From: Alphaproteobacteria bacterium HGW-Alphaproteobacteria-13
GTDB lineage: Bacteria; Pseudomonadota; Alphaproteobacteria; Sphingomonadales; Sphingomonadaceae
Reading direction: 5' to 3'
DNA: 17,295 nucleotides
Assembly: GCA_002842935.1 (NCBI GenBank)
Contig: PHEM01000023.1
Location: forward strand, 1-17,295
Position numbers and translations under genes: made by a program. This document shows, in pieces, positions 1 through 6,774 of the stretch (its first letter is position 1; each line of letters starts with the position of its first letter). The notes below the pieces were generated by a model. The model did no database searches. It was not told the DNA's origin and saw only the letters and a list, made by a program, of their open reading frames with translations.

Positions 1-1
1 A

Positions 2-583
2 ACCGCCACTGTCCAGCGCACGACCAAGGAAACGGATATCGCGATCACCGTCAACCTCGACGGCAGCGGCGATTATTCCGTGTCCACCGGCATCGGTTTC
101 CTCGATCATATGGTCGAGCAATTGTCGCGCCACTCGCTGATCGACATCAAGATGACCGTAAAGGGCGACCTGCACATCGACCAGCACCACACGGTCGAGG
201 ATTCAGCGCTCGCGCTGGGCGAGGCGGTGGCCAAGGCGCTGGGCGACAAGCGCGGCATCGCCCGCTATGGCGAGGCGCACGCGCCGATGGACGAGACGCT
301 GACGCGCTGCATCCTCGATATTTCGGGGCGGCCGCACTGCGTCTATAATTCCACCTTCTCGCAGCCCCGGCTGGGCGAGATGGATACCGAGCTGTTTCCG
401 CACTGGTTCCACAGCTTCGCGCAGACGGCGGGAATCACGCTGCATCTCGAAACGCTGTACGGCGAGAACAACCATCATATCGCCGAGAGCAGCTATAAGG
501 CGCTGGCCCGCGCGCTGCGGCAGGCGGTCGAGATCGACCCGCGCAAGGGCGATGCGATTCCCAGCACGAAGGGGGTGCTGTGA
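2..583 (+). CDS. hisB: Imidazoleglycerol-phosphate dehydratase (5' partial)
   Basis: HisB dehydrates imidazole glycerol phosphate to imidazole acetol phosphate in cytosolic histidine biosynthesis. The frame is open from base 2 and reads TATVQRTTKETDI..., which is the normal HisB N-terminus, so only a few codons lie outside the window. The GTG at 80 is internal and not the start. Family motifs are all present: GFLDHM, DQHHTVEDSALALGEA, RYGEAHAPMDETL, HWFHSFAQTAGITLH and ENNHHIAESSYKALARAL. These supply the His and Glu ligands of the two catalytic Mn sites. The 193 visible residues match the monofunctional ~195-200 aa enzyme, with no phosphatase domain fused. The stop at 581-583 is followed after four bases by the 117-bp repeat, and hisH comes next in the same direction. 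Confidence 0.97.
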   Translation, partial: TATVQRTTKETDIAITVNLDGSGDYSVSTGIGFLDHMVEQLSRHSLIDIKMTVKGDLHIDQHHTVEDSALALGEAVAKALGDKRGIARYGEAHAPMDETLTRCILDISGRPHCVYNSTFSQPRLGEMDTELFPHWFHSFAQTAGITLHLETLYGENNHHIAESSYKALARALRQAVEIDPRKGDAIPSTKGVL

Positions 584-587
584 CTCT

Positions 588-704
588 CCCCTCCCGCTTG
601 CGGGAGGGGCAGCGAGACTTGCGAACTTGTTCGCTCGTCGCAGCGGGGTGGGCATGTCTCACCGCTGCTGGCCCACCCCCGACCCCTCCCGCCTGCGGGA
701 GGGG
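588..704. repeat. 117-bp palindromic intergenic repeat, copy 1
   Basis: The element is bounded by two near-identical 22-bp palindromes, with arms CCCCTCCCGC and GCGGGAGGGG around a 2-base centre, at 588-609 and 683-704. Inside it are a hairpin GCGAAC-TT-GTTCGC (621-634) and a larger stem GGGGTGGGC (645-653) with GCCCACCCC (671-679). A second copy of exactly the same length lies at 4744-4860 in the same orientation. Copy 1 fills the hisB-hisH gap, and its right end forms the ribosome binding site of hisH. No transposase or ORF is associated with it. I read it as a non-autonomous, REP/MITE-like dispersed element. The sphingomonad association is from memory, not from a search. Confidence 0.9.
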
Positions 705-707
705 AGT

Positions 708-1313
708 TTGAGCATCGCCCTGATCGATTATGGCGCGGGCAATCTCCGCTCCGTGCGCAACGCGCTCGTCGCGGCGGGCGCGGACATGGTCGTCGTCACC
801 GCCGATCCCGATGCGGTCGCGAAGGCCGATCGCATCGTGCTGCCGGGCGTCGGCGCCTTTGCCGCGTGCATGAACGGCCTGTCGGCCATCGACGGGCTGG
901 TCGAGGCGATGGAGCGGCGCGTGCGCGGCGAGGGCGCGCCTTTCCTCGGCATCTGCGTCGGCATGCAATTGCTGGCGGGCGCGGGCGAGGAGCATGGGCG
1001 GCATGTGGGACTCGGCTGGATCGGCGGCACGGTGCGCGCGTTCGATCCGCAGCCGGGCCTGCGTATCCCGCACATGGGCTGGAACGATGTTGAACCGACC
1101 CGCGCGCATCCCGTGATCGCGCGCGGCGAGGCCTACTATCTCCACGGCTATCATTTTGCCGACGCCGCCGATGTCGCGGCGACGAGCAGTCACGGCGGGA
1201 CGTTCACTGCCGCCGTCGCGCGGGACAATATCGTCGGCGTGCAGTTCCATCCCGAAAAAAGCCAGGCTTATGGTCTGGCGACATTGGAAAGATTCCTCGC
1301 ATGGCGGCCCTGA
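708..1313 (+). CDS. hisH: Imidazole glycerol phosphate synthase, glutaminase subunit
   Basis: HisH hydrolyses glutamine and channels ammonia to HisF, which uses it to make IGP and AICAR. The protein is a class I glutamine amidotransferase: the nucleophile Cys83 lies in FLGICVGMQLL, and the His181/Glu183 pair in VQFHPEKSQ. The N-terminus SIALIDYGAGNLRSV is standard for the family. The start must be TTG at 708: it gives 201 aa, the usual length, and the next in-frame ATG (786) is well inside the fold. The purine-rich run GGGAGGGGAG just upstream is the end of the 117-bp repeat and serves as the Shine-Dalgarno. The frame also stays open upstream through the repeat, which could mislead start prediction to an ATG at 552 inside hisB. 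The 3' end overlaps hisA by 13 bases. Confidence 0.95.
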   Translation: MSIALIDYGAGNLRSVRNALVAAGADMVVVTADPDAVAKADRIVLPGVGAFAACMNGLSAIDGLVEAMERRVRGEGAPFLGICVGMQLLAGAGEEHGRHVGLGWIGGTVRAFDPQPGLRIPHMGWNDVEPTRAHPVIARGEAYYLHGYHFADAADVAATSSHGGTFTAAVARDNIVGVQFHPEKSQAYGLATLERFLAWRP

Positions 1314-2086
1314 TCCCCAGCCTGACCATCTTCCCCGCGATCGACCTCAAGGGCGGGCAGGTCGTGCGGCTGGCCGAAGGCGACATGGCGCGCGCCACTG
1401 TCTATGGCGACGACCCGGCGGCGCAGGCGCGGCTGTTCGCCGACGCCGGGGCGACGCACCTGCATGTCGTCGATCTCGACGGCGCCTTTGCGGGGGCAAG
1501 CGTCAACGGCGCAGCGGTCGAAAGCATCGTCGCTGCCTTTCCCGGCAAGGTGCAGGTCGGTGGCGGTATCCGTGACCGCGCGGGAGTCGACCGCTGGCTT
1601 GCCTTGGGTGTCGAACGGGTGATTATCGGCACGGCGGCGCTGAAGGACCCCGATTTCGTGAAATCCGCCGCGCGCGACTTGCCGGGGCGGATCGTCGTCG
1701 GCGTCGATGCGCGGGACGGTATGGTCGCGACCGAGGGCTGGGCCGACGTGTCCGACGTGCACGCCCGCGATCTCGCGCGCCGCTTCGAGGACGCAGGCGT
1801 CGCCGCGCTGCTGTTCACCGACGTCGGGCGCGACGGGTTGCTGAAAGGCTGCAATGTCGCGGCGACGGTGGCGCTGGCGCGGGCGGTCGATATCCCCGTG
1901 ATCGCCAGCGGCGGCGTCGCGGGGATCGCCGACATCCACGCGCTGCGCGGCCATGTGACGGACGGCATCGAAGGCGTGATTACCGGGCGGGCGCTGTACG
2001 ACGGACGGCTCGATCTGGCCGAGGCGATCGGGGTGGGCAATGCTCCCTCTCCCCTTCAGGGGAGAGGGTTGGGGAGAGGGGAATGA
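1301..2086 (+). CDS. hisA: ProFAR isomerase (phosphoribosylformimino-AICAR ribotide isomerase)
   Basis: HisA catalyses the Amadori rearrangement of ProFAR to PRFAR, the substrate of HisH/HisF. It is a (beta-alpha)8 barrel. The catalytic aspartates are Asp15 in FPAIDLKGGQVVRL and Asp136 in VGVDARDG. The phosphate-binding motifs QVGGGIRD, IASGGVAG and EGVITGRALY are present. ATG 1301 overlaps the end of hisH, with GGAAAG upstream as a plausible ribosome binding site, suggesting translational coupling. At 261 aa it is longer than the usual ~240-250. The last 13 residues (Pro249-Glu261, starting PSPLQGRG) are encoded by the left arm of an inverted repeat rather than by family sequence, so the natural C-terminus has probably been replaced or extended by the repeat. 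Confidence 0.96.
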   Translation: MAALIPSLTIFPAIDLKGGQVVRLAEGDMARATVYGDDPAAQARLFADAGATHLHVVDLDGAFAGASVNGAAVESIVAAFPGKVQVGGGIRDRAGVDRWLALGVERVIIGTAALKDPDFVKSAARDLPGRIVVGVDARDGMVATEGWADVSDVHARDLARRFEDAGVAALLFTDVGRDGLLKGCNVAATVALARAVDIPVIASGGVAGIADIHALRGHVTDGIEGVITGRALYDGRLDLAEAIGVGNAPSPLQGRGLGRGE

Positions 2087-2146
2087 CGCAGATCATGCGC
2101 CTATTCCTTCCCCCTCTCCCAACCCTCTCCCCTGAAGGGGAGAGGG
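2045..2146. repeat. 102-bp inverted repeat between hisA and hisF
   Basis: Two 37-base arms, 2045-2081 and 2110-2146, are inverted copies of each other apart from a small shift in a G run near the centre. They are separated by 28 bases. Each arm is itself a palindrome: CCCTCTCCCC and GGGGAGAGGG face each other around a 4-base centre (TTCA on the left, TGAA on the right). Transcribed, the element could fold as one long hairpin or as two smaller ones. The left arm is translated as the end of HisA, and the right arm ends in GGGGAGAGGG four bases before the hisF ATG. It differs in sequence from the 117-bp element. I infer a dispersed palindromic repeat. Confidence 0.88.
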
Positions 2147-2150
2147 CTTT

Positions 2151-2933
2151 ATGACCGTCCGCGTCCGTGTCATCCCCTGCCTCGACGTCGCCGACGGGCG
2201 CGTGGTCAAGGGCGTCAATTTCGTCGACCTGCGCGACGCCGGCGATCCGGTCGAGGCGGCGCGCGCCTATGACGCCGCGGGGGCGGACGAGCTGTGCTTC
2301 CTCGACATCAGCGCCAGCCATCAGGGGCGCGGCACCTTGCTCGATATGGTCAGCCGCACCGCCGAAGTCTGCTTCATGCCGCTGACGGTCGGCGGCGGGG
2401 TGCGCAGCGCCGAGGATGCGCGCGCGTTGCTGCTCGCGGGCGCGGACAAGGTGGCCGTGAACAGCGCCGCCGTCGCGCGGCCCGAACTGGTCGCCGACAT
2501 CGCGGACCGCTTCGGCAGCCAGTGCGCGGTCGGCAGCATCGACGCGCGGCGGGTGGAGCCAAAAAACGATGGAACGCCGCGCTGGGAAATCTTCACGCAC
2601 GGCGGGCGGACGGCGACGGGGGTCGATGCGCTTGAGCATGCGGTGCGGCTTGCCGCGCTGGGGGCGGGCGAGCTGCTCGTCACCAGCATGGACCGCGACG
2701 GGACCAGGGACGGCTATGATCTCGCGCTGACGCGGGCCATCGCCGATGCCGTCAGCGTGCCGGTGATCGCCAGCGGAGGCGTCGGCAACCTCGACCATCT
2801 GGTCGCGGGCGTGGTCGAAGGCGGGGCGAGCGCGGTGCTGGCCGCCAGCATCTTCCACTTCGGCGAAGCGACGATTGCCGAGGCCCATGCCCGGCTGGCG
2901 GCGGCGGGATTGCCGGTTCGCGCGCACGCGTAA
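2151..2933 (+). CDS. hisF: Imidazole glycerol phosphate synthase, cyclase subunit
   Basis: HisF combines PRFAR with ammonia delivered by HisH to give IGP and AICAR. It is a (beta-alpha)8 barrel related to HisA. The catalytic aspartates fall at Asp12 (IPCLDVADGRVVKGVNF) and Asp130 (VGSIDARRVEPK). The phosphate sites TVGGGVRS, VNSAAV and IASGGVGN are present, as is the TSMDRDGT loop. At 260 aa it is normal for the family. ATG 2151 is preceded after a 4-base gap by the purine tract GGGGAGAGGG, which is the right end of the inverted repeat. This is the last recognisable his gene here: the 52-base gap after it leads to an antiporter, and no hisE is present. Confidence 0.97.
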   Translation: MTVRVRVIPCLDVADGRVVKGVNFVDLRDAGDPVEAARAYDAAGADELCFLDISASHQGRGTLLDMVSRTAEVCFMPLTVGGGVRSAEDARALLLAGADKVAVNSAAVARPELVADIADRFGSQCAVGSIDARRVEPKNDGTPRWEIFTHGGRTATGVDALEHAVRLAALGAGELLVTSMDRDGTRDGYDLALTRAIADAVSVPVIASGGVGNLDHLVAGVVEGGASAVLAASIFHFGEATIAEAHARLAAAGLPVRAHA

Positions 2934-2985
2934 GAAAATGTCGTCAAGGGCTAGTCAGCACCGCGAGCCGCTGCAATAAACCCCC

Positions 2986-4068
2986 ATGACAAGCAAGCTC
3001 CGCATCGCCGACCGCACGAACGACATTTTTCCCGTCCTTGGCTTCCTCACGGCCCTGGCGAGCTTTGCCATGCCGCTCAATCCCTGGGTGGTGGCGATCA
3101 TCCTGGCCGGGGCGGTGATCGCGGCGGTCCACCATGCCGAAGTCATCGCGCACCGCGTCGGCGAGCCGTTCGGCACGCTGATCCTCGCGCTCGCGGTGAC
3201 GGTGATCGAGGTCGGGCTGATCCTGACGCTGATGCAGGCCGAACCGGAAAAGGCGCAGACGCTGGCGCGCGACACGGTGTTCGCCGCGGTGATGGTGATC
3301 CTGAACCTGCTGATGGGTCTGTGCCTGCTCGCCGGGTCGCTTCGCCATCATGAACAGCGCTTCCAGCGCACGGGCATCGGCGCGGCGCTGGCGACGCTGA
3401 CGGTGCTGACGATCGTGACGCTGGTGCTGCCCAATTTCACGCTCAGCGTGCCCGGTCCCTTCTATTCGGCGAACCAGCTCGGTTTCGTCGCGGCGGTGTC
3501 GCTGATCCTTTATGCGACCTTTGCGCTGGTGCAGACGGTGCGGCACCGCGACTATTTCCTTCCCGAGGGCGAGGCGCATGACGAACCCGACGCCCACGCC
3601 GCGCCGCCGACCGCGCAGCGCACGGCGATCTCGGGTGCGCTGCTGCTCGCCAGCCTGTTCGCGGTTGTGCTGCTCGCCAAGAATCTGTCGCCCGTGATCG
3701 GCGCGCTGCTGGCCGACTGGGGCGCGCCGCCCGCCGTGCTGGGTGTGCTGATCGCGGCGCTGATCCTCGCGCCGGAAGGGCTGGCGGCAGTGCGCGCGGC
3801 CAAGGCCGACCGCTTGCAGACCAGCCTCAACCTCGCGCTGGGTTCGGCGCTGGCGACGATCGGCCTGACCATTCCCGCGGTCGCCATCCTGTCGATCGTC
3901 ACCGATCTGCCGATCAGCCTGGGGCTGGACGCCAAGTCGACGGTGCTGTTGTTCCTGTCGCTGATCGTCGCGTCGCAGACGCTGGCCAACGGGCGCACGA
4001 CCGTGCTGCAAGGCACGATCCACCTGATGCTGTTCGCGGTCTATCTGTTCACGACCTTCGTACCCTGA
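2986..4068 (+). CDS. chaA: ChaA-type calcium (sodium)/proton antiporter
   Basis: This is an inner-membrane Ca2+/H+ or Na+/H+ antiporter of the CaCA/CAX superfamily. The 360 residues form about 10-11 hydrophobic segments in two homologous halves. The first alpha repeat holds HHAEVIAHRVGEPFGTLILA (Glu60), followed by VTVIEVGLIL (Glu75). The second holds LAPEGLAAVRAAKADRLQTS (Glu264), followed by ALATIGLTIPAVAI. The hydrophilic linker between the halves (about 186-211) is rich in His, Asp and Glu, as in ChaA, where an acidic loop is common. The start at ATG 2986 lacks a convincing Shine-Dalgarno but gives the expected length. It may be read through from the his operon, since no terminator is obvious in the 52-base gap. 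Ion preference cannot be read from the sequence. Confidence 0.9.
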   Translation: MTSKLRIADRTNDIFPVLGFLTALASFAMPLNPWVVAIILAGAVIAAVHHAEVIAHRVGEPFGTLILALAVTVIEVGLILTLMQAEPEKAQTLARDTVFAAVMVILNLLMGLCLLAGSLRHHEQRFQRTGIGAALATLTVLTIVTLVLPNFTLSVPGPFYSANQLGFVAAVSLILYATFALVQTVRHRDYFLPEGEAHDEPDAHAAPPTAQRTAISGALLLASLFAVVLLAKNLSPVIGALLADWGAPPAVLGVLIAALILAPEGLAAVRAAKADRLQTSLNLALGSALATIGLTIPAVAILSIVTDLPISLGLDAKSTVLLFLSLIVASQTLANGRTTVLQGTIHLMLFAVYLFTTFVP

Positions 4069-4176
4069 ACACGGCCCGACGGGATGGTTAACCGGCCGCT
4101 AACCAACATTGTGGCAGATTGAGCCTCGCAAGCCTCCGGGGGGACGGCTCCCCGGGCGCGATGCGGGAGCATGATC

Positions 4177-4728
4177 ATGGCCACACGTTCGGGACCGGCC
4201 GCGGGCGACCTGTCCATTGCCGAGATCAAGGAATTCGCGGGCTTCCCGGCCGCGACGCAGCGTTATATCCGCCGCTCGCTGGACATCGGGCTGGAGCGCG
4301 AGGACGCGATCGCGCGCTGGTCGCGCGACATGGTCGAGGAAACGGCGATCCGCGTCCAGGCGCGCGTCTATGGCCGGCTCGGCGAGATTCGCGCGCATAT
4401 TCCCGACGACAGCGGGCTGGACGCGCTCGAAGCCTTCATGGCGCCGCTGGTCGCGGTGTCGGCATTCGACTTGGGGCAGGACCGGCTGCCGGCCTTTGCG
4501 CCCTATCGTTTCCTGTACGAGCGGCTGCTGGGCGCGCATGTGCGGCCGTGGCTGCCGGGCGCTTTCTGTGCCGCCGCCTCGCTGCCGCACCTGCACCCCG
4601 ACAAGCGCCGCGCGCTGCTGCAATCGATCAGCGAGGCCGCCGCCACCGCGCCCGGCTGGTCGGCGCGCGAGCCGAGCTTCTATCCCGAATGGGTCGACAA
4701 GATCGACGAGACGAAACCGGCGAACTGA
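4177..4728 (+). CDS. Unrecognised 183-aa cytosolic protein
   Basis: I do not recognise this family. There is no signal peptide and no clear membrane segment. The N-terminal two-thirds is largely helical and charged (LSIAEIKEFAGFPAATQRYI, RSLDIGLEREDAIARWSRDM). Then comes a more hydrophobic middle (ALEAFMAPLVAVSAFDLG) and an aromatic C-terminal tail (EPSFYPEWVDKID). Two ATGs are available, 4171 and 4177. GGGAG at 4165-4169 is only one base from the first but seven from the second, so 4177 is preferred. The codon pattern (strong G/C third positions) matches its neighbours, so it is a real gene. It lies between the antiporter and repeat copy 2, and nothing in the context suggests a function. Confidence 0.75.
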   Translation: MATRSGPAAGDLSIAEIKEFAGFPAATQRYIRRSLDIGLEREDAIARWSRDMVEETAIRVQARVYGRLGEIRAHIPDDSGLDALEAFMAPLVAVSAFDLGQDRLPAFAPYRFLYERLLGAHVRPWLPGAFCAAASLPHLHPDKRRALLQSISEAAATAPGWSAREPSFYPEWVDKIDETKPAN

Positions 4729-4743
4729 AGAATCGCGGCTCAC

Positions 4744-4860
4744 CCCCTCCCGCAAGCGGGAGGGGCAGCGAGACTTACGAGCTTGCTCGTTAGTCGCAGC
4801 GGGGTGGGCGAAACGCACCGCCGCTGGCCCACCCCCAACCCCTCCCGCTTGCGGGAGGGG
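4744..4860. repeat. 117-bp palindromic intergenic repeat, copy 2
   Basis: Same architecture, length and orientation as 588-704. The 22-bp terminal palindromes are at 4744-4765 and 4839-4860. The inner hairpin is ACGAGC-TT-GCTCGT (4777-4790), and the stem is GGGGTGGGC (4801-4809) with GCCCACCCC (4827-4835). Relative to copy 1, the inner hairpin carries two base-pair exchanges that keep pairing (G-C to A-T and A-T to G-C). It sits between convergent genes, just after the 183-aa protein gene and just before the 3' end of the permease gene, where it could act as a two-way terminator. That role is an inference. Confidence 0.9.
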
Positions 4861-4871
4861 AGCAAGGCGTT

Positions 4872-5639
4872 CTAGGTCAACACCTTGTAAAGGCCGAAGG
4901 CGCTGGTCGCCGTCAGCACCGTGCCGACGAGGATGAGCAGCAGCTTGGGCGAGAAACGCTTGGCCATGAAGGCGCCCAGCGGAGCCGCGAGCACGCCGCC
5001 GATCAGCAGGCCCAGCGTCGCCCCGGCGATGTCGTCCAGCCCCAGATGATAGATGAAGGTCGCCGATACCGCGAGCGTCAGGAAGAATTCGACGCTGTTG
5101 ACGGTGCCGATGACCTTGCGCGGCTCCGCCCCCTGCACCAGCAGGTTGGAGGTGACGACCGGTCCCCAGCCGCCGCCGCCCGCCGCGTCGAGGAAGCCGC
5201 CGACAAGACCCAGCGGCGCGATCACTTTCGGCTTGCGGATCTTTGGCGGATAAAGCACCCCGCGCGCGAGCAGCCAGACGCCGACCGAGACCAGATAGGC
5301 AAGGACGAAAGGCTTCACATATTCGCTGTGCAGCGAACTCAGCAGATAGGCGCCCGTTATGCCGCCGATCAGGCCGGGGATCAGCAGGCGGAAGAACAGG
5401 CTCCATTCGATATTGCGGTGGAGCAGGTGGCTGATCCCCGACACTGCCGTCGTGAACACCTCGACGACATGGATGCGCGCCGAGGCCGTGGCCGGGGGCA
5501 CGCCCATCACCGCGACGAGCAAGGTGTTGCAGATCACCCCGAATGCCATGCCGAGCGCGCCGTCGACGAGCTGCGCGGCAAAGCCGATCAGGATGAAGGG
5601 AAGGAGGGCGGTGGGGTCCAGCGCCGCAAGATCAAACAT
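4872..5639 (-). CDS. TauE/SafE (TSUP) family membrane permease
   Basis: This is a predicted inner-membrane exporter or importer of the TauE/SafE family (formerly DUF81), whose studied members move sulfite, sulfoacetate, taurine-derived or other organosulfur anions. The 255 residues form about eight hydrophobic segments in two halves. Each half has the family's conserved loop: LVDGALGMAFG (about 24-34) in the first and GGFLDAAGGGGWGPVVTS (about 147-164) in the second. Further family signatures are PPATASARIHVVEVFTTAVS (48-67) and GTVNSVEFFLTL (178-189). ATG at 5639 (minus strand) gives the normal length. The upstream GATGAAG is a weak ribosome binding site. A short palindrome (5660-5670) lies 20 bases upstream. 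A LysR gene precedes it in the same direction. The substrate is unknown. Confidence 0.92.
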   Translation of the reverse strand: MFDLAALDPTALLPFILIGFAAQLVDGALGMAFGVICNTLLVAVMGVPPATASARIHVVEVFTTAVSGISHLLHRNIEWSLFFRLLIPGLIGGITGAYLLSSLHSEYVKPFVLAYLVSVGVWLLARGVLYPPKIRKPKVIAPLGLVGGFLDAAGGGGWGPVVTSNLLVQGAEPRKVIGTVNSVEFFLTLAVSATFIYHLGLDDIAGATLGLLIGGVLAAPLGAFMAKRFSPKLLLILVGTVLTATSAFGLYKVLT

Positions 5640-5649
5640 ATCTTCATCC

Positions 5650-5670
5650 CAACTGTTTTAGTTGACAACT
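5650..5670. promoter_or_regulatory. Candidate operator upstream of the TSUP permease
   Basis: CAACT (5650-5654), AGTTG (5660-5664) and CAACT (5666-5670) form overlapping inverted repeats. AGTTG-A-CAACT is an 11-bp perfect palindrome, and CAACT-GTTTT-AGTTG is a second. They lie 11-31 bases before the permease start codon in a short AT-richer stretch, where a repressor could block the promoter or the start of transcription. Compact palindromes of this kind are often bound by dimeric MarR-, TetR- or LysR-type regulators. The adjacent LysR gene is an obvious but unproven candidate. Confidence 0.4.
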
Positions 5671-5725
5671 GGCTGCCGTCTTTTTTCGCGAAGCGCCAGC
5701 CTATTTTTTCTGCGCGCGGCGAAGA

Positions 5726-6691
5726 TTATTGTTTTCGCGTCCGGGCGTGCGCCTCTTCGGTCCCGTGGCCGGTGACGTCATTCGGCAGATGGGCGCGTAC
5801 ATAATCGATGAAGGCGCGCAGTTTCGGCATCACTTGCTTGCGGCTGGGATAATAGAGGAACAGGCCGGATGTCGAGGCCGCATAGTCGGTCAGCACCAGT
5901 TCCAGCTCGCCTGCCTGCACCATCGCCTTGGCGACGGGTTCGGCCAGCATCCCGATCGCGATCCCGCTCCGCATCGCGACATTCGCCGCGGTCCAGTCGT
6001 TGACGATCACGGGTCCAGTGACGGGAATCTCGATTTCGCGATTCCCCTTTTCAAAGCTCCACGGCATCATCGCGCCCGTCGCGAGGCGAAAGCGGACGCA
6101 GCGATGGTCGCGCAGCTCCTCGGGCGTTTCGGGGCGGCCGTGGCGGTCGAGATAGGCCGGGGACGCCGCCGCGACGAAGCGGAAAGGGCCGGTCAGGCGG
6201 ACCGCGATCACATCGGCGTCAAGCGATTCGCTCATCCGCACGCCCGCGTCGAATCCCCCGGCGCTCAGGTCCGACAGCGCGTCGTCGGCATAGATTTCCA
6301 GCTCGATCTCCGGATAGGTTTCGCAAAAGCCCGCGATGATCGGTTCGAACAGGGGCTGCACCGCGCCGCGCATCAGGTTGATGCGCAGCCGCCCCGCGGG
6401 CCGGTTGCCGAGGTTGCGCGCCGCCTCATAGGCGTCGGCGATCCCCGAATAGGCGGGCGCGGCGCGTTCGAGGAACATCTCGCCCGCCTGCGTCAGGCCG
6501 ACGCTGCGCGTCGTGCGCATGAACAGCGGCGCGCCGATGCGCGCCTCCAGCGCCTTGATCGTCTGGCTGATCGCCGAAGGGGTCACGCCCAGATCGGCGG
6601 CGGCGGCGGAAAAGCTCCGCCTTTCCGCGACACGCAGGAAAGCCTCGATCCCGTCGAGCGCCCCATGGGGGATTGTTAAGTCCTGCTTCAA
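5726..6691 (-). CDS. LysR-family transcriptional regulator
   Basis: This is a DNA-binding regulator with the standard LysR layout in 321 aa. The N-terminal winged HTH is at about 13-72 (GIEAFLRVAERRSFSAAAAD, LGVTPSAISQTIKALEARIG, LFMRTTRSVGLTQAG). A type 2 periplasmic-binding fold for the co-inducer follows from about 96 (RLRINLMRGAVQPLFEPIIA) to 300. The start is TTG 6691: it is the only start codon after an upstream in-frame stop, and it leaves the HTH intact. The ribosome binding site is weak. The gene lies upstream of the TSUP permease on the same strand, separated by 86 bases, and is divergent from a small exported protein gene. LysR proteins commonly control a divergent or adjacent gene, so either could be the target. 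The co-inducer is unknown. Confidence 0.94.
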   Translation of the reverse strand: MKQDLTIPHGALDGIEAFLRVAERRSFSAAAADLGVTPSAISQTIKALEARIGAPLFMRTTRSVGLTQAGEMFLERAAPAYSGIADAYEAARNLGNRPAGRLRINLMRGAVQPLFEPIIAGFCETYPEIELEIYADDALSDLSAGGFDAGVRMSESLDADVIAVRLTGPFRFVAAASPAYLDRHGRPETPEELRDHRCVRFRLATGAMMPWSFEKGNREIEIPVTGPVIVNDWTAANVAMRSGIAIGMLAEPVAKAMVQAGELELVLTDYAASTSGLFLYYPSRKQVMPKLRAFIDYVRAHLPNDVTGHGTEEAHARTRKQ

Positions 6692-6774
6692 GGCACTTGC
6701 AGATTATATGGGATTATCGCATGGCGCAAGCGCGCCTAAATAGGTTGCACAACAAAACGAAAGGAATCCTTCCC

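Noticed and set aside
588..704. Insertion sequence in the his operon
   Set aside because: The element is 117 bp with no ORF and no obvious target-site duplication. It is better described as a non-autonomous palindromic repeat.
552..707. N-terminal extension of hisH from ATG 552
   Set aside because: It would begin inside hisB and translate the palindromic repeat. The family N-terminus begins right at the TTG at 708.
435..1250. Long open frame on the minus strand opposite hisB/hisH
   Set aside because: It is the reverse shadow of GC-rich coding sequence: Arg/Ala/His-rich, no family signal, and the his frames on + are certain.
4086..4104. GGTTA / TAACC inverted pair after the antiporter gene
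   Set aside because: The stem is only 5 bp with no T run, so it is too weak to call a terminator or operator.
4136..4155. CCGGGG / CCCCGG hairpin before the 183-aa gene
   Set aside because: A 6-bp GC stem is expected often by chance in this composition. There is no T tract, and it does not cover the ribosome binding site.
588..4860. CRISPR array from the repeated palindromes
   Set aside because: There are only two copies 4 kb apart, with no spacer-repeat periodicity and no cas genes.
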